The notes under the pieces are model-generated. The model saw only the letters and a list, made by a program, of their open reading frames with translations, was not told where the DNA came from and did no database searches. The position numbers and the translations under genes were made by a program. From assembly GCA_016865505.2 (NCBI GenBank), contig AP025252.1, positions 3,844,001 through 3,908,000 on the forward strand: a stretch of 64,000 nucleotides of DNA, in the 5' to 3' direction. Positions 16,701-25,495 of the stretch are shown here, piece by piece. The first letter of the stretch is position 1. The number at the start of each line of letters is the position of its first letter. The DNA is from Bryobacterales bacterium F-183 (lineage in GTDB: Bacteria; Acidobacteriota; Terriglobia; Bryobacterales; Bryobacteraceae).

Positions 16701-17296
16701 TTGTCAAAGTTTGCGGCATCACCACGGTGGAAGATGCCCTGATGAGCGTCGAAGCCGGTGCGGATGCTTTGGGGTTTAACTTCTATCCGAAGAGTCCGCG
16801 GTATGTGACGCCCGAAGTCGCGCGGCAGATCGCAGATGAAGTGCCGCCGGGGATTCTGCGCGTCGGCGTGTTTGTGAACGAGTCGCCGGAGTTTGTGCTG
16901 GATGTCGCGCGGCTGGCGGATCTGGACGTCGTACAGTTGCATGGCGGGGCCTGTCCCTCAGGTACGCGAGTGTGGCGCGCGAAGAACGCGGGTCCGGACT
17001 TTGATCCGGCCGAGGTGGAGGGCGACGCTGTTCCCGAGGCTTTTGTACTGGATTCGCCGGCGCCGGGTACGTATGGCGGAACCGGCGTTCCGTTTGACTG
17101 GACTCGTATTCCGGCGCTGACGCGCAACATTGTGCTGGCCGGTGGACTCGATGGGTCGAACGTTGCGGATGCGATCCGCGTCGCACGGCCCTGGGGCGTG
17201 GACGCGTGTTCGCGGCTCGAGCGCGCGCCTGGACGTAAAGATCCGGCCAAAGTCGCGGCGTTTGTCGCAGCGGCGAGGAGTGTGGAAACGACATGA
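16697..17296 (+). CDS. trpF: Phosphoribosylanthranilate isomerase
   Basis: The 199-aa TIM barrel begins at a GTG that overlaps the trpC stop. The catalytic cysteine lies in [13 protein letters not shown], the substrate-binding block is [12 protein letters not shown], and the catalytic aspartate and phosphate sites are in [12 protein letters not shown] and GVDACSRLE. The last block differs slightly from the usual GVDVSSGVE, but key residues remain. It catalyses the Amadori rearrangement before TrpC. It overlaps trpB by 4 bp. Confidence 0.94.
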   Translation: MIVKVCGITTVEDALMSVEAGADALGFNFYPKSPRYVTPEVARQIADEVPPGILRVGVFVNESPEFVLDVARLADLDVVQLHGGACPSGTRVWRAKNAGPDFDPAEVEGDAVPEAFVLDSPAPGTYGGTGVPFDWTRIPALTRNIVLAGGLDGSNVADAIRVARPWGVDACSRLERAPGRKDPAKVAAFVAAARSVETT

Positions 17297-18489
17297 TGAA
17301 CCTACCTGATGCTCGCGGGCATTTTGGACCGTATGGCGGCCGTTTTGTACCGGAAGTGCTGATGGCCCCGCTCGAACAATTGGAAGCGGCGTATGCGGAA
17401 GCGCGCGTCGATCCGGCATTTCAAGCCGAACTTGCGGATTTGCTGGAGAATTACGCGGGGCGTCCGACGCCGCTGTACTATGCCAAGCGGCTTTCGGAAT
17501 CGCTGGGTGGCGCCAAGATTTATCTGAAGCGCGAAGACTTGCTGCATACCGGTGCGCACAAGATCAACAACTGCATCGGGCAGGCGTTGCTGGCGATTCG
17601 CATGGGCAAGAAGCGCATCATTGCGGAGACGGGCGCGGGACAGCACGGTGTGGCGACGGCGAGCGTCTGCGCGCTGTTTGGCATGGATTGCACGGTGTAC
17701 ATGGGCGAGGAAGACATGCGGCGGCAGAAGTTGAATGTCTTCCGTATGCGGATGCTGGGCGCGAAGGTCGTGGGTGTCACGAATGGCAGCCGTACGTTGA
17801 AGGACGCAATCAGCGAAGCAATGCGCGATTGGGTGACGAACGTTTCTACCACGCATTATCTGCTGGGGTCCGCGCTGGGTGCGCATCCGTACCCGATGAT
17901 GGTTCGCGACTTTCACCACTGCATTGGCAAAGAAGCCCGGGAACAGATCCTGGCCAAGGAAGGCCGCCTGCCTGATGCGTTGATCGCTTGTGTCGGTGGT
18001 GGGTCGAACGCGATTGGATTGTTCCATGCGTTTTTGAACGATCCTGGTGTACGTATGATTGGCGCGGAAGCGGGTGGACGTAGCACCAAGTTGGGCGAGC
18101 ATGCGTCGAGGTTTGATGGCGGCGTGCCGGGTGTCCTGCAAGGGACGTATAGTTATCTGTTGCAGGATGGCGATGGTCAGATTGCGCTGACGCATTCGGT
18201 GTCGGCTGGTTTGGACTATGCGTCGGTGGGTCCTGAACATGCGTACCTGCATGATCAGAAGCGCGCCGAGTATACGGCTGTGACGGATGCCGTGGCGCTG
18301 GAAGCGGCGGTCTGCTTGTCACGCACCGAGGGCATCATTCCGGCGCTTGAATCGTCGCACGGGGTGGCGGAAGCGATCAAGCGCGCGCCTGCTGCCAAGG
18401 GTGAGATCTTTATCGTGAACCTTTCGGGTCGCGGCGATAAGGACACCGATATCTATCGTGAAAATCTGAAGGAACTCGACGCTCAGTGA
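17293..18489 (+). CDS. trpB: Tryptophan synthase beta subunit
   Basis: The 398-aa PLP enzyme condenses indole with serine. [16 protein letters not shown] contains the PLP lysine, [12 protein letters not shown] the substrate loop, and [10 protein letters not shown] the phosphate-binding glycines. It starts ATGATG, overlapping trpF by 4 bp, and overlaps trpA as GTGA at the end. Length and motifs are those of the normal TrpB1 form that pairs with TrpA. Confidence 0.96.
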   Translation: MMNLPDARGHFGPYGGRFVPEVLMAPLEQLEAAYAEARVDPAFQAELADLLENYAGRPTPLYYAKRLSESLGGAKIYLKREDLLHTGAHKINNCIGQALLAIRMGKKRIIAETGAGQHGVATASVCALFGMDCTVYMGEEDMRRQKLNVFRMRMLGAKVVGVTNGSRTLKDAISEAMRDWVTNVSTTHYLLGSALGAHPYPMMVRDFHHCIGKEAREQILAKEGRLPDALIACVGGGSNAIGLFHAFLNDPGVRMIGAEAGGRSTKLGEHASRFDGGVPGVLQGTYSYLLQDGDGQIALTHSVSAGLDYASVGPEHAYLHDQKRAEYTAVTDAVALEAAVCLSRTEGIIPALESSHGVAEAIKRAPAAKGEIFIVNLSGRGDKDTDIYRENLKELDAQ

Positions 18490-19280
18490 GTAGAATTGCT
18501 CAAATGTTTGAACGCCGCAAGGCGGAAGGCAAGCCCGCGCTGGTCGCGTATTTGACGGCGGGCGATCCGACGCCTTCCGCCACCGCGGGTCTGGTGGCTG
18601 CGCTGGAGCGTGGCGGCGCGGACCTCATCGAATTGGGCGTACCGTTTTCTGATCCGATTGCCGATGGTCCTGTGATTCAGCGCGGTGCGGATCGTGCGTT
18701 GAAGGCCGGCATGACTTTGGCCGGAGTCCTGCAGGTGGCGGCTGAGGTACGCAAGACGTCGCAGATTCCCATCGTGCTGTTCAGCTATCTGAATCCGATG
18801 TTGCGGTACGGCTTTTCAAAGCTTGCCAAGGACGCGAAGGCGGCGGGCATCGATGGTGTGTTGATGACCGATGCGAGCGTCGAAGAGGCGGAAGCGTACG
18901 TGGATGCGATGCGTGCGGAGGGCCTGGATACGGTGTTTTTGGCGGCTCCCACGAGTACCGAGCGGCGGCTAGAGTTGGTGGCCAAGTATTCAAGCGGGTT
19001 CGTGTACCTGGTGTCGCGCACGGGTGTGACGGGCGAGCAGGAATCGCTGTCGGATTCAATTGGGCCGTTGGTCGAGTCGATGCGGAAGTACACGAAGCTG
19101 CCGCTTGCGGTGGGCTTCGGTATTTCAAAGCACGAGCAGTTTCAGAAGGTCGGCTCGGTGGCTGATGGCGTGGTTGTGGGTAGCGCTCTGGTGCGTGTGG
19201 TCGAGCAGCACGGGGCGAGTCCTGATCTGGAGAAAGAACTGGAAAGCTTCACCCGGAGGCTGGTGCATGGCGGCTCCTGA
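18486..19280 (+). CDS. trpA: Tryptophan synthase alpha subunit
   Basis: The 264-aa TIM barrel starts at a GTG overlapping trpB. The catalytic residues sit in [19 protein letters not shown] and in the following [13 protein letters not shown] block; [11 protein letters not shown] is the phosphate-binding strand. It cleaves indole-glycerol phosphate and passes indole to TrpB. Its last 14 bp overlap the chorismate mutase gene in another frame, which keeps the operon translationally coupled. Confidence 0.95.
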   Translation: MSRIAQMFERRKAEGKPALVAYLTAGDPTPSATAGLVAALERGGADLIELGVPFSDPIADGPVIQRGADRALKAGMTLAGVLQVAAEVRKTSQIPIVLFSYLNPMLRYGFSKLAKDAKAAGIDGVLMTDASVEEAEAYVDAMRAEGLDTVFLAAPTSTERRLELVAKYSSGFVYLVSRTGVTGEQESLSDSIGPLVESMRKYTKLPLAVGFGISKHEQFQKVGSVADGVVVGSALVRVVEQHGASPDLEKELESFTRRLVHGGS

Positions 19281-19572
19281 GGACTTGCTGAAACCGTACC
19301 GGGACGAGATTGACCGGATTGACCTGGGCATCCTGGCGCTGCTGAATGAACGTACGACAGTGGTGCAGGAAATTGGCCGGGTCAAGCAGGAAAACAACAT
19401 GGCGATTTACGAGCCGAAGCGCGAGGACAAGGTGTATGAGAATGTCACGCGCAACAACGCCGGACCTTTGCCGGACGATGCCGTAAAGCGCGTTTTTGAA
19501 CGCATCATGGACGAGATGCGCAGCGTGCAGCGCAACCGCATGCAGCAGCAAAACAATAAGGAATCCAAGTAA
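19267..19572 (+). CDS. Chorismate mutase, AroQ type
   Basis: The 101-aa all-helical protein has the AroQ signature: LKPYRDEIDRIDLGILALLNE, a lysine-containing middle helix (EIGRVKQENN) and a final helix with the ERIMDEMRSVQ pattern. It converts chorismate to prephenate, the branch to Phe and Tyr. The ATG lies 14 bp inside trpA and its stop is immediately followed by the ATG of the DAHP synthase gene. It is a monofunctional single-domain form; the neighbouring TyrA lacks a mutase domain, so this small gene supplies the activity. Confidence 0.92.
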   Translation: MAAPEDLLKPYRDEIDRIDLGILALLNERTTVVQEIGRVKQENNMAIYEPKREDKVYENVTRNNAGPLPDDAVKRVFERIMDEMRSVQRNRMQQQNNKESK

Positions 19573-20586
19573 ATGTTAGTGGTAATGCAGGCCGGAGCGA
19601 GCGAGCAGCAGGTGCAGGGCGTGATTGACCGGTTGGTGAACATGGGCTTTACGGTTCACCGGTCGACGGGTGTGACGCATACGGTGCTGGGCGGTGTGGG
19701 TCCGGTAGAGGACTTTGAGCCGGCCGATTTTGAGGTTTTAGACGGCGTGAAAGAGTGTCATCGCATCATTTCGCCCTATAAGCTGGCGAGCCGGAGCTTT
19801 AAGCCGGGCGGTACCGTCGTCAAAATCAAGGACGTGGAGATCGGCGGCAACTCGGTCGTCGTGATGGCCGGGCCCTGCAGTGTCGAGAACGTCGACCAAA
19901 TCGAGATGTCCGCGGAGATCGTGGCCAAGGCCGGCGCGAAGGTGATTCGCGGTGGTGCGTTCAAGCCGCGGTCTTCGCCGTATAGCTTTCAGGGCATGGG
20001 CGAAGAAGGCCTCAAGATCATGCGGGCGGCCGCAGATCGCAATGGGCTGCTGGTGATTAGCGAGGTGATGGACCAATCGCAATTGCCGCTGCTGTGCGAG
20101 TACGCCGACATTCTGCAGGTGGGCGCGCGCAACATGCAGAACTTCAATTTGCTGCGGGCGATTGGCAACGTGCGTACGCCGGTGCTGCTGAAGCGCGGGA
20201 TTTCTGCGACGGTTGAGGAGTTGTTGTTGTCAGCCGAGTACATTCTGTCGGGTGGCAATTACGATGTGATGCTGTGCGAGCGCGGTATTCGCACGTATGA
20301 AACGATGACGCGGAATACGATGGACATCTCGGCGATTCCGGTGGTGAAGAAGCTGTCGCACCTGCCGATTTTGGGCGATCCGTCGCATGGTACGGGCAAG
20401 CGCGAGTTTGTCGTGCCGATGGCGCGGGCAGCGGTGGCTGCGGGTGCCGATGGTCTGCTGGTGGAAGTGCATCCGGATCCGGATCGTGCGGTGAGCGACG
20501 GCGCGCAGACCCTGAAGCCGGGGCAATTTGAAGAGATGATGCAGCAGATTCGACTGATCGCACAAGCGGTTGGCCGTAGCGCATAG
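19573..20586 (+). CDS. aroF: 3-deoxy-7-phosphoheptulonate (DAHP) synthase, AroF type with N-terminal regulatory domain
   Basis: The 337-aa protein has a ferredoxin-like N-terminal domain of about 70 residues ([17 protein letters not shown]) followed by the catalytic barrel with [28 protein letters not shown], the lysine block [14 protein letters not shown] and [10 protein letters not shown]. This is the type I-beta form (TIGR01361), whose N-terminal domain usually gives feedback control. It commits carbon to the shikimate pathway. It starts on the base after the mutase stop. Confidence 0.94.
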   Translation: MLVVMQAGASEQQVQGVIDRLVNMGFTVHRSTGVTHTVLGGVGPVEDFEPADFEVLDGVKECHRIISPYKLASRSFKPGGTVVKIKDVEIGGNSVVVMAGPCSVENVDQIEMSAEIVAKAGAKVIRGGAFKPRSSPYSFQGMGEEGLKIMRAAADRNGLLVISEVMDQSQLPLLCEYADILQVGARNMQNFNLLRAIGNVRTPVLLKRGISATVEELLLSAEYILSGGNYDVMLCERGIRTYETMTRNTMDISAIPVVKKLSHLPILGDPSHGTGKREFVVPMARAAVAAGADGLLVEVHPDPDRAVSDGAQTLKPGQFEEMMQQIRLIAQAVGRSA

Positions 20587-20599
20587 GTCGTACAAGCAA

Positions 20600-21454
20600 G
20601 TGGTATCGACTGTCGCCATCGCCGGAGTTGGATTGATTGGCGGGTCCTTCGCTTTGGCGCTGCGGAAGGCTGGATTTGCGGGCCGTATTTTGGGGGTCAG
20701 CTCCGAACGTACGACGCGTGAAGCGATCGAACTGGGCGTGATCCACGAGGCGGTGACCTTGGAAGAGGCAACATCGCGCGCAGAACTGCTATTTCTTTCG
20801 CAGCCCATTCTGCATTTGATCGATGACTTGAAGCGGCTCACGGGCTTGCTGAAGCCCGGCGCGATTGTCACCGATGCCGGCAGCACCAAGGCGCGGATTT
20901 GCGCGGCTGGAGCGGAGGCGTTGGGTCCGCAATTTTTGGGCGGACATCCGATGGCGGGCAAAGAGGCGCGCGGTGTGAAGCATGCCGATGCCAACCTGTT
21001 TCAAGGCTGCAATTGGGTGTTGACGCCTGCCGATCCTGCGCAGTTGGAAGCTCCGGTGACGCAGTGGCTGCAGGCGCGGATACGGGATTTTGGGGCGAAG
21101 CTTGTGGTGCTCGATCCCGAAACGCATGACCGTACGGTGGCGCATACGTCGCACCTGGTGCAGTTGCTGTCGACGACATTGGGTGTGACCTTAGCTGCGC
21201 ATGCGGATGCTCCGCGTGTGGCGGGTCCTGCAGCGATTGAGATGACACGGGTCGCCATGAGCGACTTTGGCATGTGGAGCGACATCTTTGCGACGAATCC
21301 CGAAAACGTTGGGGCGGCGATTGATGCGTTTCTTGCGAACCTGACTGAGATACGAAATCATCTGACGGACCCGGAACTCCGTGCGACGTTCGAAAAGGCC
21401 GCCGAATCGGCCCGAAAGTTACGTTCGCCGCATGTGATAGAGTTCCAAAAATGA
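20600..21454 (+). CDS. tyrA: Prephenate dehydrogenase
   Basis: The protein of about 284 aa starts with the Rossmann motif VAIAGVGLIGGSFALAL. It continues with VTDAGSTKARI, GHPMAGKEARGV and the catalytic-histidine region VAHTSHLVQLLSTTL. It oxidises prephenate to 4-hydroxyphenylpyruvate for tyrosine. I chose GTG 20600, which comes just after the DAHP synthase stop and directly before the first beta strand; the frame is also open from TTG 20570, overlapping that gene. No ACT domain follows. It overlaps the next gene by 4 bp. Confidence 0.9.
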   Translation: MVSTVAIAGVGLIGGSFALALRKAGFAGRILGVSSERTTREAIELGVIHEAVTLEEATSRAELLFLSQPILHLIDDLKRLTGLLKPGAIVTDAGSTKARICAAGAEALGPQFLGGHPMAGKEARGVKHADANLFQGCNWVLTPADPAQLEAPVTQWLQARIRDFGAKLVVLDPETHDRTVAHTSHLVQLLSTTLGVTLAAHADAPRVAGPAAIEMTRVAMSDFGMWSDIFATNPENVGAAIDAFLANLTEIRNHLTDPELRATFEKAAESARKLRSPHVIEFQK

Positions 21455-22332
21455 TGAAGCCGCTGCTGCTCGCCCTTGCTGCCGTTGTAGCCTGTTCCTC
21501 CTCCCTCCTTCCTGCTCAAGTGGTCGTCTTTTCGAAAGAAGAGCTGATCAAGTTCACCAAGGACAATCCGTATGAACGTAGTGCCGATGGGCGTCCGCGT
21601 GTGCCGGATGCGCTGCTGGAGAAGGTGAAGGGGCTATCGATTGAAGAGGCCTGGGGCCACCTGCGCAATAAGGGGTTTGTGAACCAGTTCGAGACGGGCT
21701 GGCAGATTCTGCATCCGGAGCGGAAGCTTGTGGGTCGCGCCGTGACGGTGCAGTTTATGCCGACGCGGCCGGATTTGCAGGGCATTGCGGATTCCGAAGC
21801 GATTGCCAAAGGTTTGGGCAAGAACGGACATCAACGCGTGATCGACACGTTGCAAGAGGGCGATGTGCTGGTGGCGGATCTGTTCGGCAAGGTCGAATGC
21901 GGCACGATTGTCGGGGATAACCTGGCGATGGCGGTGTTTGGACGCAGCAAGACCGGGCTTGTGGTGGATGGCGGCATCCGCGACCTGGAAGGCATCTTTC
22001 CGATCCCCATGGCGGCGTACTATCGGGGCGTGCATCCTTCGGCTATCTGCAATGTGATGGTGACCGGCGTGAATGTGCCGATCCGCATCGGGCAGGCGAC
22101 GGTGATGCCTGGCGATGTCGTGCTTGGCGATCGCGGCGGCGTTGGCTTTATCCCTCCGCAGTTTGTGCAGGAGATTGTGGATAAAGCCGAGGAAACGCAT
22201 GTCCACGATGAGTGGACCAAAGAGAAGCTGCAGACCGGCAAGTATCGTTCGAGCGATATCTATCCGACGCCTGCAGACCCCAAGCTGAAGGCTGAGTACG
22301 AAGAGTACAAGAAGAAAAAGCTCGGCAAATAG
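21451..22332 (+). CDS. Exported RraA-family protein
   Basis: The 293-aa protein has a signal peptide (MKPLLLALAAVVACSSSLLPA) and an RraA-like domain with the conserved pocket GDNLAMAVFGRSKTG and VVDGGIRDLEGI. In the HMG/oxaloacetate aldolase group the Arg-Asp pair of this motif binds metal and pyruvyl substrate, so the protein could be a periplasmic aldolase rather than an RNase E regulator. The Lys/Glu-rich C-terminus is probably an exposed helix. It overlaps tyrA by 4 bp, although it has no known place in aromatic synthesis. Function unproven. Confidence 0.82.
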   Translation: MMKPLLLALAAVVACSSSLLPAQVVVFSKEELIKFTKDNPYERSADGRPRVPDALLEKVKGLSIEEAWGHLRNKGFVNQFETGWQILHPERKLVGRAVTVQFMPTRPDLQGIADSEAIAKGLGKNGHQRVIDTLQEGDVLVADLFGKVECGTIVGDNLAMAVFGRSKTGLVVDGGIRDLEGIFPIPMAAYYRGVHPSAICNVMVTGVNVPIRIGQATVMPGDVVLGDRGGVGFIPPQFVQEIVDKAEETHVHDEWTKEKLQTGKYRSSDIYPTPADPKLKAEYEEYKKKKLGK

Positions 22333-22335
22333 CCC

Positions 22336-24783
22336 CTATTCGGTGCGTAGCGCGGTGGCCGGTGCGATACGCGCGGCTCTCCACGCTGGCCACAGGGCGG
22401 CGAACGCGATGGCTGTTGCAATGGCGAGGCCGGCGTAGATCAGCATGCGCGGTTCGAGTTGGCCGCTGTACAACCCGAGCGGAATCGCGATCACCAGCGA
22501 GATAGCGGCGAGCTTCAGCGCCTGCTTGAGGATCAAGCCGAAGATGTTGGTGGGGGTCGCGCCGATGGCGAGACGAATGCCCATTTCACGGGTACGGCGC
22601 AGGCTTTCTCCGGCCATCACACCGTAGACTCCGGCGATCACCAGGCAGAGGGCAACGAAACCGAAGAGCGCCAGCATGTCGCGTCCGCGGCGGGGTTCGA
22701 GGTCGACCTTGTCGAGGCGCTGCTGGAGCGGCGTCACGTCGTCGAGTAGCGCGGAGGCGTGCAGTTGCGTAACGAGGCGGCGTAGCGAGGGCGCGAGCGC
22801 TGAGGCCGGCTGCGAGGTGCTGAGGATGAACTCGAGCTTGGGCCAGGCCCAGTCGCGGTACGACAGCCAGACTTCGGGCATCGCCTCTTTGTTTTTGGAT
22901 TCCGTGCGGACACCGCCGACCACACCGGCGATGCGGAAGAATTTCTTACCGTCGTTCGAGATGTAGCGGCCGATGGGGTTGCCGTCGAAGTAACGGCGGG
23001 AGAGTACGTCGTTGACGACGACGGTGTCTTTCTCGCCGAGTCCGTTGCCGGCGAGGATCGGGATCGTCATCGTCGCGAAGTACGTTGGCGTAGCCATTCG
23101 GAAGCCGACTTCTTCTGTCACAGGTTCCTGTCGGCCGCGGATGACGGGCTTGGCGGATTGGGTGCCACCGCCGAGCGGGAGACGGTCCACTACGGCGACG
23201 CTCATCACGCCGGGGAGTGCGCCGAATTGCTCCAGGCCACGATCGATGACCTGCTCGATGTCTGAGTTGTCGACGCTCCACGGCATGTCCACGCGGGCGA
23301 CCAGAAGGTTCTGCGGGGCGAAGCCGAGGGGGCGGGACTGACGGTCCGCGAATTCTTTAGCGATGCCGAAGGCGGCTGCGACCAGAAGAAGGCCGAGGGA
23401 GGCTTCGATCACCACAAGTGCTGAGGCGCGCATGCCGAGCGAGCGGCGCGAGGCCATGATGGCGGTGCAGAGCAAGGTCGCGACGAGGCCGAGGGCGAGT
23501 ACGAAGGTGAAGACTCGCGCATCGATGGTGACGATGGAGATGGCGGCGAATTGATTCGCGAACGCATTCTGCAGGTACTTGAGGCCGAGGACGGCGACAC
23601 CAGCGGCGGCGAAGCAACCGAGGAGGCTGACCAAGCCCGCTTCCACCATATGCAGGCGGACGATGGACCATTTGGTGGCGCCAAGAAAACTGCGGATGCG
23701 GGTTTCACGTTCGCGATCTTTGGTGCGGGCGGCGAGTAGGGCAGCAAGGTTCGCGATGGTGATGATGAGCAGCAGCATCGACGCGCCTTGCAGCATCCAG
23801 GCGGACTTGCGGATGTCCGAGGTCCAGGCGGCTTGGGCGTCGACGAGTTTGACGGTCATGCCGCGGTCGGTTTCCGGATGGTCCTTGCCCATGGATTGTG
23901 CGGCCGCTTCTGCTTGTGCGGTGGCGGCGGCGAGGGTCGCGTTGGGGCGCAGGCGGGCGGCAACGGTGAGGAAGCCAGCCCTGCGGGAAGCGTTCATTAC
24001 CGAGCGGGGAGCGGGGGTCAGGATGCCGACTTCTTCACCCAAGGCGACCTCGTCGGGCAGGATACCGACGACTTCAAAGATCTCTTCGCCGAGGCGTAGC
24101 TTGGAGCCGATTTTGCCAAAGCGAGCGGCGCCGGAACGTGTGAGTAGCGCGACGTTGTCTTCTGTTGGGCTGATGCTGCGGCCTTCGACGGGGGAGAGGC
24201 CGAGTACGGCGGGCCAATCGCCGACCATGCGCATGACCTGTACGCCGCGGCGGGAACCGTTGTCGTCGAGGCCGATGGTTTCGCCGTACGTACTGGCGGT
24301 GCGCTCGAAGGATTCCACGCGGGCGGCCCAATCGGCGAGGCGCGCGGGGTTGCTGTTGCGGATCTTGCCTTCGACGTACTCTTCGACCACGTAGAGACGG
24401 TCCGGGTTGGGCAGAGGTAGCGGACGGAGCAGGAGATGGTCGACCACGCTGAAGATCGCGGTGTTGACGCCGATGCCAAATGCCAGCAAAAACACGCTGG
24501 TAGCGAGGAAGACGGGGCTGCGGCGAAGGCGGCGCCAGGCGACGCGGGCATCGTTGGCGAAGCCTTCGAGGGACAGGAAGAGGTCGCGATTGCCGGTTTC
24601 TTCCTGCATCATGGCGACGTTGCCGAAGTCGCGGCGGGCGCGGAGTTGGGCCTCGCGCGGGGACATGCCTTGGGCGATGTAGTCGTCGGCCTTCATGTCG
24701 ACGTGGAAGGCTGCTTCTTCTTCCGCTCGGGTACGTACAGAGTCTGGAAAGATCGATGCATACAGCCGGCGGAAGATAGACAT
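22336..24783 (-). CDS. ADOP-type ABC transporter permease (MacB/FtsX duplicated)
   Basis: The 815-aa protein is the acidobacterial duplicated orphan permease type. It has an N-terminal cytoplasmic segment (AFHVDMKADDYIAQGM, LRARRDFGN), a first membrane helix (FLATSVFLLAFGIGVNTAIFS), a large MacB-like periplasmic domain, three FtsX helices in the middle, a second periplasmic domain and a final FtsX set ending AARIAPATALRTE. No ATPase gene is adjacent, hence orphan. It follows its PadR regulator by 6 bp and is therefore controlled with it. Substrate unknown; defence against toxic compounds or peptide export is usual speculation. It faces the RraA gene with a 3-bp gap. Confidence 0.92.
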   Translation of the reverse strand: MSIFRRLYASIFPDSVRTRAEEEAAFHVDMKADDYIAQGMSPREAQLRARRDFGNVAMMQEETGNRDLFLSLEGFANDARVAWRRLRRSPVFLATSVFLLAFGIGVNTAIFSVVDHLLLRPLPLPNPDRLYVVEEYVEGKIRNSNPARLADWAARVESFERTASTYGETIGLDDNGSRRGVQVMRMVGDWPAVLGLSPVEGRSISPTEDNVALLTRSGAARFGKIGSKLRLGEEIFEVVGILPDEVALGEEVGILTPAPRSVMNASRRAGFLTVAARLRPNATLAAATAQAEAAAQSMGKDHPETDRGMTVKLVDAQAAWTSDIRKSAWMLQGASMLLLIITIANLAALLAARTKDRERETRIRSFLGATKWSIVRLHMVEAGLVSLLGCFAAAGVAVLGLKYLQNAFANQFAAISIVTIDARVFTFVLALGLVATLLCTAIMASRRSLGMRASALVVIEASLGLLLVAAAFGIAKEFADRQSRPLGFAPQNLLVARVDMPWSVDNSDIEQVIDRGLEQFGALPGVMSVAVVDRLPLGGGTQSAKPVIRGRQEPVTEEVGFRMATPTYFATMTIPILAGNGLGEKDTVVVNDVLSRRYFDGNPIGRYISNDGKKFFRIAGVVGGVRTESKNKEAMPEVWLSYRDWAWPKLEFILSTSQPASALAPSLRRLVTQLHASALLDDVTPLQQRLDKVDLEPRRGRDMLALFGFVALCLVIAGVYGVMAGESLRRTREMGIRLAIGATPTNIFGLILKQALKLAAISLVIAIPLGLYSGQLEPRMLIYAGLAIATAIAFAALWPAWRAARIAPATALRTE

Positions 24784-24789
24784 GGGTGG

Positions 24790-25125
24790 TTAGGCCTCCC
24801 CGAGGACGAGCGAGATGCCGCGCTGGATGCGGCGGTAAGAATCGAGTTCCTGATCGAGGCGCTTTTGTCCGGCGCTGGTGATCTGGTAGAAGCGGGCTTT
24901 GCGGTTGGTTTCGGTCAAGCCCCATTCGCTTTGGATGAGGCCTTCCTGTTCGAGGCGGTGGAGGGCAGGGTAGAGGCTGCCTTCTTCGACGCGGAGGAGA
25001 TCGTCGCTGATGCGCTGGATTTGGCTGGCGATGGCGTAGCCGTGGAGCGCGCGGTGGGCCACGGTTTTCAGGATGAGGAGACTGAGAGCGCCTTGCAGAC
25101 CGTCGTTCTTGCTGGTTGCTGCCAT
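24790..25125 (-). CDS. PadR family transcriptional regulator
   Basis: The 111-aa protein has the winged-helix PadR fold: GALSLLILKTVAHRALHGYAI, then ISDDLLRVEEGSLYPALHRLE as recognition region, and YQITSAGQKRL at the wing. It represses its own promoter in known cases and is released by ligands or by signals through the neighbouring transporter. The PadR-ADOP pair is a hallmark arrangement of Acidobacteria. A perfect palindrome 15 bp upstream of the start is a likely operator. Confidence 0.93.
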   Translation of the reverse strand: MAATSKNDGLQGALSLLILKTVAHRALHGYAIASQIQRISDDLLRVEEGSLYPALHRLEQEGLIQSEWGLTETNRKARFYQITSAGQKRLDQELDSYRRIQRGISLVLGEA

Positions 25126-25139
25126 ACCTAGGAGTCTAC

Positions 25140-25155
25140 ACCTAGCGCGCTAGGT
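25140..25155. promoter_or_regulatory. Perfect 16-bp palindrome, likely PadR operator
   Basis: ACCTAGCGCGCTAGGT is a perfect inverted repeat 15 bp upstream of the PadR start codon. A partial repeat, ACCTAGG, lies between it and the gene. Autoregulation by PadR is the natural reading. Confidence 0.6.
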
Positions 25156-25495
25156 CTGCAAGGGAAATCTTACGGGGCGAGTGGCTCCGTTTGACTGCGC
25201 ACCGTTATCGGATCAGCAGACCACTCAGGCTTAGCGATCGATGTTCCAATCTAACCTCTGTGTCGCGCGTAACCCGCTCGGAAGCAGGAAAGCTCTAGGC
25301 TTGGCGACTTATCGTTCTCGGTCGTTTGGGTCCCTGCTCCTGGCCACCCCGGATCGCCGACGGTCCGACCCGCGCCTGGAGACAGTTTGGGTCGTGGCGG
25401 GCTAAAGAGGCCAAACGATCGCGGCGAGGTGTATCCGGACTGTCGTTTGTTGAACCAATTCGCGGCCCTGTAACGTTCTCGGCCACTGCCCTCAG
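25156..25495. other. Non-coding stretch of 340 bp, nothing recognised
   Basis: Between the PadR operator and the end of the HNH gene I see no convincing gene, RNA or repeat. A 63-codon minus-strand frame (25295-25486) has no ribosome-binding site and a composition like random frame. The stretch may hold the end of a transferred segment carrying the HNH gene. Confidence 0.4.

Noticed and set aside
25295-25486. 63-codon minus-strand frame after the HNH gene
   Set aside because: No ribosome-binding site and random-like Arg/Pro/Ser composition.
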